The notes below the pieces were generated by a model, which was given only the letters and a program-made list of their open reading frames with translations, was not told where the DNA came from and ran no database searches. From Vitellaria paradoxa (Eukaryota > Streptophyta > Magnoliopsida > Ericales > Sapotaceae): a DNA stretch of 64,000 bases. Below are positions 53,061 through 64,000 of this stretch, piece after piece (within the stretch, counting starts at the first letter, position 1; each line of letters starts with the position of its first letter). The position numbers and the translations under genes were made by a program. The DNA lies in the NCBI GenBank assembly GCA_019916065.1, contig CM034233.1:50735947-50799946 (forward strand), read 5' to 3'.

Positions 53061-54713
53061 CAGAACCTAGAACACCGAACACTTACGCCTGAACACTAAA
53101 ACCTAAACCCTAAACTTCATACCCGTAATCCCAAACTCTGAACCATGTACCCTAAACCCCGCACCCGGAACCCCGATCACTGAAACCCAAACCTTGAACA
53201 TGGAACCCCAAACATCAAGCACTGAACCCAGAACCCCCAACCCCAAACCCCGAACCCTTAACCCCAAACCCTATACTTCGAACGCCAAACCCTCAACCCC
53301 AAACGCCCAACCCCAAACCCCGAACCCTCAACCACGACCCTCGACCCCCGAACCTAGAACCTGGAATGCCAAACTCGAAAACCTGAACTCCGAACCCTGA
53401 ACCCTCAACCCAGAACCTCGAACCCTTAGCACGGATGCCCGAACTTTGAACCCGGAACCCCAAATCCCAAACCCCGAATGCCAAACCTACAACCCATAAC
53501 CCGGAACCAGCAACCCTGATCCTCGAACCCTTAACCCCGAACCTGGAACCCCAATCCCCGAACCTGCAACCCTGAAATCCCGAACCCTGAATCCCGAGCC
53601 CTGAATCCAGAACCTCGAAGCCCAAACTCAGAACCTCGAACATTTAACCCCAAATCTCAAACCCATAACTCGGAACCCTTAGCACCGAACCCCGAACCCC
53701 AAACTTGGAGCCCCAAATTCCAAACCCTGAACCCTCAACCCCAAACCATGAAACTGGAACACCGTACCCAAAACCTGAAACCACGAACCTTGAACACTAA
53801 ACCCTAAACCCTAAACCCCAAACTTCATACTATAACCCCGAACTCTGAACCCTGTACTAGGAACCCGAAACCCCGAACATCGAAACCCGAACACTGAACC
53901 TGGAACCCCAAAAATTGAGCACCAAACCTAGAACCCCGAACCCCAAATCCCAAACCCTTAACCCCAAACCCTAAACTCTGAACCCCAAACCCTCAACCTT
54001 AAACGCCCAACCCTGAACCCCAAACCTTCAACCCCGAACACCTAACCCTAAACCCCAAACCCTCAACCCTGACCCCCGACCCCAGAACCTCAAACCCCAA
54101 ACCTAACTCTTGGAACGCCGAACTCGAAAACCTGAACCCCAAACCCTGAACCCCGAAGCCTCAACCCAGAACCTCAAACCCTCAACCTGGATCCCCGAAC
54201 TTCGAACCCCGGACCTCGAATGCCAAATCCCAAACCCTGAACGCCAAACCTACATCCCATAACCCGGAACCCGTAACCCTGAACCATGAACCCTCAACTC
54301 CTCAACCCGAACTCGGAACCCCAATCCCCGAAACTGCAACCTTCGAACCCCGAATCCTGAATCCCGAACCCCGAACATAGAACCCCGAACATTTAACCCC
54401 GAATCCAGAACCCATAACCCGGAACCCCGAGCACCAAACCCCGAACCCCAAATCTTGAGCCCCAAACTCCAAACCCCGAACCCTCAACCCCAAACCACGA
54501 AACCCGAACCCCGAACACAGAACCTGAACCCCGAACCATGAATACCAAACCCCGGACCCGGAACCCCTAACCTTGAACCCCGAACGTCAGACCCCGAACC
54601 CTGAACCATAAATCCAGAACCCTAAACATCGAACTAAGAACTCGGAACCCCAAACACAAAACCCAGAACCTGAGACCCCGAACACTCAATCCTGAACCCC
54701 GAACCCCGAATCA

Positions 54714-54822
54714 GGTTTAGGTCTCCCTCTTTTTATGTATCTCTATTACTAAGTATAATATACTAGTAGTGGTCCACGCCTAACCTCCATCATGCTAAGG
54801 AGGTTTCTTTTAAAAAAGAAAA
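54714..54822 (+). repeat. LINE 3' tail in macrosatellite, copy 1
   Basis: About 109 bp starting GGTTTAGGTCTCCCTC, with AGTATAATATACT in the middle and ending GCTAAGGAGG, a T-run and an A-run. It aligns to the last ~110 bp of the LINEs. The hairpin is altered here to CCTCCATCATGCTAAGGAGG. Confidence 0.85.
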
Positions 54823-55529
54823 CCTGAATCCTGAACCATAAACCTTGAACCCAGAACCCTGAACCCCGAACCAGGAACCCGAACCTAGAACCCTAAACCC
54901 TGAACCGTGAACCCAGAACCCCAAACCCTAAACCTGGAATCTCGAACGCTAAACGGGGAACCTGGAACCCCGAACCATAAACCTGGAACCCTGAACCTCA
55001 AACCCTAAACCCTAAACTCCAAACCCAAAACCCTGAACTCAGAACTCGGAACCCCGAACCCCGAACTCAGAACCCAGAAGCTTGAACACAAAACCCGAAA
55101 CTCTGAACCCCGAACTCCGAACTCGAAACCTGGAACCTAGAAATCGGAACCCTGAACGGCGAACTAAAAACCCAGAACCCTAAACCCAGAACTGAAACCT
55201 CGATCCCCGAACCCTGAACCCCAAACCACGAAATGGGAACCTTTAACCCCAAACTCTGAACCCTCAACCCCCAATGGCGAACCTTGAACACCGAGCCCAA
55301 AACCTTGAACCTCGAACCCTAAATCTCAAATCCTTAACCCCAAACCAAGAGCACGAAACCCCGAACCCAAAAACCCGAACCTTGAACCCCAAACCCAGAA
55401 CCCAAAACGCCGAACGCTTGCCCCCCAACCCTGAACCCTAAACCCTAAACCCCAAACCTCTTACCCCGAACGCCGAACCCAAAACCTAGAACACCAAATG
55501 CTTACCCCCAAACCCTAAACCCTAAACCC

Positions 55530-57985
55530 GAAACCACAAACTTCATACCTATAACCTCGAAGTCTGAACCCCGAACCCTAAACCCCACACCTGGAACTCG
55601 AAACCTCGAACCCCGAACACCGAAACCCGAACCCTAAACCTGAAACCACAAACATCGAGCACTGAACCCAGAACCCTAAACCTCAAACCCCAAACCCTTA
55701 ACCCCAAACCCTAAACTCCAAACCCCAAACCCTAAACCACAAACGCTAAACTTTGAACCCCAAACCCTCAACCCCGAACACCCAACCCTGAACCCCATAC
55801 CCTCAACCCCAACCCTCGACCCCAGAACCTTAAACCCTGAACCTAGAACCTAGAACGTTGAACTCGGAAACCCGAACCCCGAACCATGAACCCTCGACCC
55901 AGAACCTCGAACGCTCAACTCGGATCCCTGAACTTCGAACCCCAAACCTAGAACCCCAAATCCCAAACCCTGGATGCCAAACCTACAACCCATAACCCGT
56001 AACCCGCAACCCTGAGCCCCGAACCCTCAATCCCGAAACCCGAACTGGGAACCCCAATTCCCGAACCTGCAACCCGGAAACCCCGAACCTTGAATCTCGA
56101 ACCCCGAACCTAGAACCCTGAAGCCCAAACTCGAAACCCCAAACATTTGACCCCGAATCCCGAACCTATAACCCAGAACCCCAAGCACCGAACCCCGAAC
56201 CCCAAACCTGGAGCCCCAAACTCTAAACCCCGAACCCTCAACCCCAAACCAAGAAACCCGAACCCCGACCCCAGAACCTGAAACCCCTAACCTTGAACCC
56301 CGAACGTCAAATCCCGAACCCTTAACCAAGAATCCAAAACCACGAATATCGAACCAAGAACTCGGAACCCCAAAAACAAAACCCAGAACCAGAAACCTCG
56401 AACACTCAATCCCGAACCCCTAACCCCGAATCTCGAACCCCAAATCAGGTTTAGGTCTCCCTCCTTTTATGTATCTCTATTACTTTGTATAATATATTGG
56501 TAGTGGTCCACACCTAACCTCCCTCCCGCTAAGGAGGTTTCTTTTAAAAAAGAAAACCTGAACCCCGAACCCTAAACCTTGAACTCAGAACACTAAACCC
56601 AGAACCCGGAACCATGAACTCAGAACCCCAAAACTTGAACCCCGAACCTAGAACCCAGAACGCTGAACCCCGAACCAGGAACCCGAACCTAGAACCCTAG
56701 ACCCTGAACCCAGAACACTGAACACTGAACCACGACGCAGAACCCCGAACCCAAACCCAGAACCTCGAACGCTAAATCGAGAACCCGGAACCCCAAACCC
56801 TAAAACTAGAACCCTGAACCCCAAACCCTAAACCCTGAACTCTGAACCCGAAACCCTGAACTCAGAACCCGAAACCCAGAACCCCGAACCCAGAACCTGG
56901 AAGCCTAAACCCAAAACCCGAAACACCGAACCCGAAACCCCGAACTTGGAACCCGGAGCCTAGAATTCGGAACCGTGAACGCCGAACCAAAAAGCCCGAA
57001 CCCTGAACCCAGAACTCAAACCTCAATCGCCGAACCCTGAACCCGAACCCCAAAATGGGACCCTTCAACCTGGAACCCTCAACCCCAAACTCTGAACCCT
57101 TAACCCCAACGCCGAACCTTGAACACCGAGCCCAAAACCTCGAACCTCGAACCCCAAACCCCGAATCTTGAACCCCGAACCAAGAGCACGGAACCCCGAA
57201 CCCAAAAACCCGAAACCTAAACCCCTAACCCATAACCCAGAATCCCGAACCCCAAACCTCTCACCCTGAACCCAGAACACCGAACGCTTACCCCTGAACA
57301 CTAAACCCTAAACCCCAAACTTCATACCCCAAACTGCATACCCTAAACCCCGCACCCAGAACCCCGATCACTGAAACCTGAACCTTGAACCTGGAACCCC
57401 AAACATCAAGCACTGAACCCAGAACCCCCAACCCCAAACCCTGAACCCTTAACCCCAAACCCTATACTTCGAACACCAAACCCTCAACCCCAAACGCCCA
57501 ACCTCGAACCCCAAACCCTCAACCACGACCCCCGACCCCCAAACCTAGAACCTGGAATGCCAAACTCAAAAACCCGAGCTCCGAACCCTGAACCCTCAAC
57601 CCAGAATATCGAACCCTTAGCACGGATGCCCGAACTTTGAACCCCGAACCCCAAATCCCAAACCCCGAATGCCAAACCTACAACCCATCACCCGGAACCA
57701 GCAATCCTGATCCCCGAACCCTCACCAGAACCTGGAACCCCAATCCCTGAACCTGTAACCCTGAAACCCCGAACCCTGAATCCCGAGCCCCGAATCCAGA
57801 ACCCCGATGCCCAAACTCAGAACCCCGAACATTTAACCCCAAATCTCAAACCCATAACTCGGAACCTTTAGCACCGAACCCCGAACCCCAAACCTGGAGC
57901 CCCAAACTCCAAACCCTGAACCCTCAACCCCAAACCATGAAACTGGAACACCGCACCCAGAACCTGAAACCATGAACCTTGAACA
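55530..57985. repeat. Unit of ~6-kb duplication, left copy
   Basis: About 2.45 kb, including LINE tail copy 2, that reads almost the same as 61490-63984 at an offset of about 5.96-6.01 kb. Small offset changes along the way show indels. Confidence 0.75.
56448..56556 (+). repeat. LINE 3' tail in macrosatellite, copy 2
   Basis: Same tail, with CCTCCCGCTAAGGAGG exactly as in the full LINEs, followed by TTTCTTTTAAAAAAGAAAACC. Confidence 0.85.
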
Positions 57986-59149
57986 CAAAACCCGAAACCC
58001 CGATCCCTGGACCCGGAACCCAGAACCCAAAAGCCTGAACCAAAAACCTGAAACCCCGATCCCCGAACTCGGAACCCGGAACCTGGAAATCAGAACCCTG
58101 AACGCCGAACCAAAATCCCTGAACCCTGAACCTGAAACTCGAACCTATATCCCCAAACCCTATACCCCGAACACCGAAATGGGAGCCTTCAACCCCGAAC
58201 ACCCAACCCCGAACCCTCAACCCCGAACTCTGAACCTTCGACCCCCAACGCCGAACCTTGAACACCGAGTCCAAAACCTCGAACCTCGAACCCAAAACTC
58301 AGAATCCTGAACCCCGAACCAAAAGCACAGAACACCAAACCCAAAAACCTAAACCCCAAGCCCCAAACCCATAACCCAGAACCCCGAACCCCGAACACAG
58401 AACCCAGAACACCGAACGCTTACCCTTAAATCATAAACCCTAAACCTTAAACCCCAAACCCTAAACTCTTAACCCCAAACCCTCAACCCCGAACGCCCAA
58501 TCCTGAACCCCAAACCCTCAACCCCGACCCCTAACCCCAGAACCTCAAACACTGAACCTAGAACCTGGAACGCCGAACTCGAAATCCCAAACCCCGAACC
58601 CTTAACCCAGAACCTCGAACCCTCAACCTGGATCCCCGAACTTTGAACCCCGAACCCCGAACGCCAAATCCTAAACCCCGAACGCCTAACCTACAACCCA
58701 TAACCCAGAACTCGCAACCCTGAACCCTCAACCCAGAACCTGGAACCCCAATCCCTGAATCTGCAACACTGAAACCCCGAACCCTGAATCCCGAAACCTG
58801 AACCCAGAACCCCAAAGCCCAAACTTGGAACCCTGAACATTTAACCCCATAACCCGGAACCCCGAGCACTGAACCCCGAACCCCAAACCTGGAGCCCCAA
58901 ACTCCAAACCCCGAACCCTCAACCCCAAACCACGAAACCTGAACCCCGAACCTTGGACAACAAACCACAAACCCCAAACCACGGACCCGGAACCACTAAC
59001 CTTGAACCCAAAACGTCAAACCCCGAACCCTGAACCACGAATCTAGAACCCCGAATATCGAACCAATAACTCAAAACCCCAAACACAAAATCCAGAACCC
59101 GAAACCCTGAACACTCAATCTCGAACCTCGAATCCCAAACCCTGAATCA

Positions 59150-59256
59150 GGTTTAGGTCTCCCTCATTTTATTTATCTCTATTACTTAGTATAATATACT
59201 GGTAGTGGTCCACGCCTAACCTCCCTCCCGCTAAGGAGGTCTCTTTTAGAAAAGAA
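59150..59256 (+). repeat. LINE 3' tail in macrosatellite, copy 3
   Basis: Same tail with CCTCCCGCTAAGGAGG and AGTATAATATACT kept. Confidence 0.85.
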
Positions 59257-60645
59257 AACCTGAATCCTGAACCCTAAGCCTTGAACTCAGAACCCTAAAC
59301 CCAGAACCCCGAAACTTGAAACCCGAACCAAGAACCCCGAACCCTGAACCTGAACCCAGAACTCTAAACCCCGAACCCAGAACCCAGAATCCCGAACCGC
59401 GAACCCAGTACCCTGAGCCCCAAACTTGGAACCTCGAACACTAAACCAGGAACCCGAAACCCTGAACCATAAACCTGAAACCCTGAACCCCAAACACTAA
59501 ACCCTGAACTCTGAACCCGAAATCCTAAACTCAGAACTCGGAACGCTGAACCCCGAACCCAAAACCCAGAAGCCTGAACCCCAAACCCGAAACCCCGAAG
59601 CCCGAACCCCAAACTCAGAACCCGGATCCTAGAAATCGGAACCCTGAACCCAGAACTCGAACCTCGATCCGCGTAACCCCGAGCTCTGAACCTCGAACCC
59701 AGAACACCGAACTCTGAACCCCAAACCTCTCACCCCGAACCCCTAACCCAGAACCCAGAACACCAAACGCTTACCCCTGAAACCTAAACCCTAAACCCCA
59801 AACTTCATACCCGTAACCCCAAACTCTGAACCATGTACCCTAAACCCTGCACCCAGAACCCCGATCACCGTAACTCGAACCGTGAACCTGGAACCCCAAA
59901 CATCAAGCACTGAACCCAGAACCACCAACCCAAAACCCCGAACCCTTAACCTCAAACCCTATACTTCGAACGCCAAACCCTCAACCCCGAACGCCCAACC
60001 CTGAACCCCGAACCCTCAACCTTGACCCCCGACCCCCGAACCTCAAACCCCAAACCTAGAACCTGGAATGCCGAACTCGAAAACCCGAACCCTGAACCCC
60101 GAACCACGAAATGGGAACCTTCAACCCCGAACACCCAACCCTGAACCCTCAACCCCGAACTCTGAACCCTCAACCCCCAATGCAGAACCTTGAACACCGA
60201 GCCCAAAACCTTGAACCTCGAACCCCAAATCTCAAATCCTTAACCCCAAACCAAGAGCACGAAACCTCGAACCCAAAAACCTGAACCTCGAACCCCAAAC
60301 CCAGAACGCCGAACGCTTGGCCCCCAACCCTAAACCCTAAACCCTAAACCCCAAACTTCATACCCTGAACCCCAAACTTCATACCCTGAACCCCAAACCT
60401 GGAGCCCCAAACTCCAAACCCTGAACACTCAACCCCAAACCACGAAACCCAAACCCTGAACCCAGAACCCAGAACCTGAAACCCCGAACCTTGAACACCA
60501 AACCCCAAACTCCGAACCCTGGACCATGAATCCAGATCCCTGAACATCGAACCAAGAACTTGAAACCCCAAACAAAAAACCCAGAACCCAAAACCCCGAA
60601 CACTCAATCACAAACCCCGAACCCCGAATCCCGAACCCCGAATCA

Positions 60646-60754
60646 GGTTTAGGTCTCCCTCCTTTTATGTATCTCTATTACTTAGTATAATATACTGATA
60701 GTGGTCCACGCCTAACCTTCCTCCCGCTGAGGAGGGTTCTTTTAAAAAAGAAAA
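60646..60754 (+). repeat. LINE 3' tail in macrosatellite, copy 4
   Basis: Same tail; the loop of the terminal hairpin differs by one base (CCTCCCGCTGAGGAGG) but the stem is kept. Confidence 0.85.
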
Positions 60755-61489
60755 CCTAAATCCTAAACCATAAGCCTTGAACTCAGAACCCTAAACCCAG
60801 AACCCGGAACCCTGAACCCAGAAGCCCGAGACTTAAACCCCAAACCCAGAACCCAGAACCCTGAACCCCAAACCCAGAACCCTAAACGTCGAATCTGAAA
60901 CCCTGAAACCCGAACCGCGAACCCAGAACCCTAAACCTAGACTCTCGAATGCTAAATTGGGAACTCGGAACCCTGAACGCTAAGCCTGGAACCTTGAACC
61001 TCAAACTCTAAACCCTGAACTCTGAAGCCAAAACCCTGAACTCAGAACACGGAACCCTAAACACCGAACCCAGAAGCCTGAACCCAAAACCTAAAACCCT
61101 AAACCCTGAACTCGGAACCCAGAACCTAGAAATCAGAACCCTGAACGCTGAACCAAAAACCCCAAACCCGGAACCCGAAACTCGAACCTCGATCCTGAAC
61201 CCTGAACCCCGAACCCCGAAATGGGAACCTTCAACCTCGAACACCCAACCCCGAACGCTCAACCCTGAACTCTAAACCCTCAACCCCCAACGTCGAACCT
61301 TGAACACCGAGCCCAAAACCTCGAAACTTGAACCCCAAACACCGAATCCTGAACCCTAAGCCAAGAGCACGGAACCCTGAACCCAAAATCCTGAACCCCA
61401 AACCCCTAACCCCAAACCTCTTACCCCGAACCCCGAACCCAAAACCCAGAACACCAAATGCTTACCCCCAAACCCCAAACCCTAAACCC

Positions 61490-63984
61490 TAAACCCCAAA
61501 CTTCATACCTATAACCTCAAAGTCTGAACCCCGAACCCTAAACCCCACACCTGGAACTCGAAACCTCGAACCCTGAACACCAAAACCCGAACCCTAAACC
61601 TGGAACCACAAACATTGAGCACTGAACCCAGAACCCTAAACCTCAAACCCCAAACCCTTAACCCCAAACCCTAAACTCCAAACCCCAAACCGTAAACCAC
61701 AAACCCTAAACTTCAAACCCCAAACCCTCAACCCCGAACGCCCAACCCTAAACCCCATACCCTTAACCCCGACCCTCGACCCCAGAACCTTAAACCCTGA
61801 ACCTAGAACCTGGAACGTTGAACTCGGAAACCCGAACCCCGAACTATGAACCCTCGACCCAGAACCTCGAACGCTCAACTCGGATTCCTGAACTTCGAAC
61901 CCCAAACCTAGAACCCCAAATCCCAAACCCTGAATGCCAAACCTACAACCCATAACCCGTAACCCGCAACCCTGAGCCCCGAACCCTCAATCCCGAAACT
62001 CGAACCGGGAACCCCAATTCCCGAACCTGCAACCCTGAAACCCCGAACCTTTAATCTCGAACCCCGAACCTAGAACCCTGAAGCCCAAACTCGGAACCCC
62101 CAACATTTAACCCCGAATCCCGAACCTATAACCCAGAACCCCGAACACCGAACCCCGAACCCCAAACCTGGAGCCCCAAACTCTAAACCTCGAACCCTTA
62201 ACCCCAAACCAAGAAACCCGAACCCCGACCCCAGAAATTGAAACCCCGAACCTTGAACAACTAACCCCAAACCCTGAACCCCGAACCTGGAACCCCTAAC
62301 CTTGAACCCCAAACGTTAAATCCAGAACCCTTAACCAAGAATCCAAAACCACGAACATCAAACCAAGAACTCAGAACCCCAAAAATAAAACCCAGAACCA
62401 GAAACCCCAAACACTCAATCCCGAACCCCAAACCCCAAATCTCGAACCCCAAATCAGGTTTAGGTCTCCCTCTTTTTATGTATCTCTATTACTTTGTATA
62501 ATATACTGGTAGTGGTCCACGCCCAACCTCCCTCCCGCTAAGGAGGTTTCTTTTAAAAAAGAAAACCTGAATCCCAAACCCTAAACCTTGAACTCAGAAC
62601 CCTAAACCCAGAACGCGAAACCATGAACTCAGAACCCCGAAACTTGAACCCCGAACCTAGAACCCAGAACGCTGAACCCCGAACCAGGAACCTGAACCTA
62701 TAACCCTAAACCCTGAACCCAGAACACTGAACACCGAACTGCGACGCAGAACCCCGAACCCCAAACCCGGAACCTCGAACGCTAAATCGAGAACCCGGAA
62801 CCCCAAACCCTAAAACTGGAACCCTGAACCCCAAACCGTAAACCATGAACTCTGAACCCGAAACCCTGAACTCAGAACTCGAAACCCAGAACCCCGAACG
62901 CAGAACCTGGAAGCCTAAACCTAAAACTCGAAACTCCGAACCCCAAACCCTGAACTCGGAACCCGGAGCCTAGAATTCAGAACCCTGAACGCCGAACCAA
63001 AAAGCCCGAACCCTGAACCCAGAACTCAAACCTCAATCCCCGAACCCCAAAATGGGACCCTTCAACCCGGAACCCTTAACCCCAAACTCTGAACCCTTAA
63101 CCCCCAACGCCGAACCTTGAACACCGAGCCCAAAACCTCAAACCTCGAACCCCAAACCCCGAATCTTGAACCCCGAACCAAAAGCACGGAACCCTGAACC
63201 CAAAAACCCGAAACCCAAACCCCTAACCCATAACCCAGAATCCCGAACCCCAAACCTCTCACCCCGAACCCAGAACCCCGAACGCTTACCCCCAAACACT
63301 AAACCCTAAACCCCAAACTTCATACCCGTAATCCCAAACTCTGAACCATGTATCCTAAACCCCGCACCCAGAACCCCAATCACTGAAACCCGAACCTTGA
63401 ACCTGGAACCCCAAACATCAAGCACTGAACCCAGAACCCCCAACCCCAAACCCTGAACCCTTAACCCCAAACCCTATACTTCGAATGCCAAACCCTCAAC
63501 CCCGAACCCTCAACCACGGCCCCCGACCCCCGAACCTAGAACCTGGAATGCCAAACTCGAAAACCCGAACTCCAAACCCTAAACCCTCAACCCAGAATCT
63601 CGAACCCTTAGCACGGATGCCTGAACTTTGAACCCCGAACCCCAAATCCTAAACCCCGAATGCCAAACCTACAACCCATAACCCGGAACCAGCAACCCTG
63701 ATCCCCGAACCCTCACCAGAACCTGGAACCCTAATCCCCAAACCTGTAACCCTGAAACCCTGAACCCTGAATCCCGAGCCCCGAATCCAGAACCCCGAAG
63801 CCCAAACTCAGAACCCCGAACATTTAACCCCAAATCTCAAACCCATAACTCGGAACCCTTAGCACCGAACCCCGAACCCCAAACCTGGAGCCCCAAACTC
63901 CAAACCCTGAACTCTCAACCCCAAACCATGAAACTGGAACACTGCACCCAGAACCTGAAACCACGAACCTTGAACAGAAAACCT
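61490..63984. repeat. Unit of ~6-kb duplication, right copy
   Basis: Counterpart of 55530-57985, including LINE tail copy 5. The right window edge follows shortly after, so the array may continue. Confidence 0.75.
62457..62565 (+). repeat. LINE 3' tail in macrosatellite, copy 5
   Basis: Same tail with CCTCCCGCTAAGGAGG kept. It is paired with copy 2 in the ~6-kb duplication. Confidence 0.85.
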
Positions 63985-64000
63985 GAAACCTCGAACCCCG

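Larger units (their letters stand above)
53061..64000 (-). repeat. Complex telomere-derived macrosatellite
   Basis: About 11 kb of more diverged telomere-like heptamers without the 127-bp period. It is built from long blocks. One of about 650 bp, beginning with CTTCATACC-type sequence, occurs near 53110, 57316 and 63316 with a related copy near 59800. Another occurs near 55530 and 61490. Five LINE 3' tails are embedded. No gene is seen on either strand. Confidence 0.85.

Noticed and set aside
47713..53082. Very long minus-strand open frames (up to about 430 codons) of Gly-Ser-Gly-Phe-Val-Arg repeats
   Set aside because: They are translations of degenerate telomere heptamers, are open in several frames at once, and have no start context or domain. 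A 7-bp unit without stops gives such frames automatically.
53194..63295. Shorter open frames on both strands in the macrosatellite
   Set aside because: Same origin as above; repetitive composition and no conserved protein features.

Overview
This is plant nuclear DNA from a telomere-associated (subtelomeric) region, most likely of a flowering plant. The evidence is Arabidopsis-type telomere repeats (CCCTAAA mixed with CCCTGAA), L1-clade LINEs whose ORF2 ends in a zf-RVT and an RNase H domain, and an Athila-like Ty3/Gypsy element with a tRNA-Asp-type primer site. The genus cannot be read from the sequence. No host gene in its native setting, tRNA or rRNA was seen. The C-rich telomere strand is the + strand, so the chromosome end should lie to the left (inference).

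Layout. Six related LINE copies lie head to tail on the + strand between 1 and 47,762. They are LINE-1 (1-1504, cut by the window edge), LINE-2 (1764-7335, 5'-truncated), LINE-3 (7541-14529, near full length, broken), LINE-4 (28729-33395, 5'-truncated), LINE-5 (33593-40980, both ORFs open) and LINE-6 (41923-47762, broken, internal deletion). Each ends in poly(A) that runs directly into telomere-type repeats, and wherever the 5' end is visible it also abuts such repeats. A seventh insertion of the same form (41111-41818) is a processed, polyadenylated copy of an apparent host mRNA. A young 13.9-kb Ty3/Gypsy element (14619-28501, minus strand) sits in one telomere tract and duplicated the target CCCTA.

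From 47,763 to the right edge there is no gene. First comes a satellite of 127-bp and 113-bp monomers made of degenerate telomere-like heptamers (47763 to about 53060). A more complex macrosatellite follows to 64000. It carries five copies of a ~109-bp LINE 3' tail and a duplication on a scale of about 6 kb.

How the parts fit. LINE-5 encodes an ORF1 protein (DUF4283-like domain plus CCHC knuckle) and an ORF2 protein (endonuclease, reverse transcriptase, zf-RVT, RNase H). The two ORFs overlap by ATGA, which suggests coupled translation. The 3'UTR is built from repeated hairpin modules with one compensatory base-pair change, and ORF1 contains a dense cluster of telo-box motifs. With the uniform orientation and the telomere junctions, this looks like a plant LINE family that inserts into, or is added to the ends of, telomere repeats, analogous to insect SART/TRAS or HeT-A. 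It also appears to have moved a host mRNA there in trans. I know of no described plant counterpart, but I could not search.
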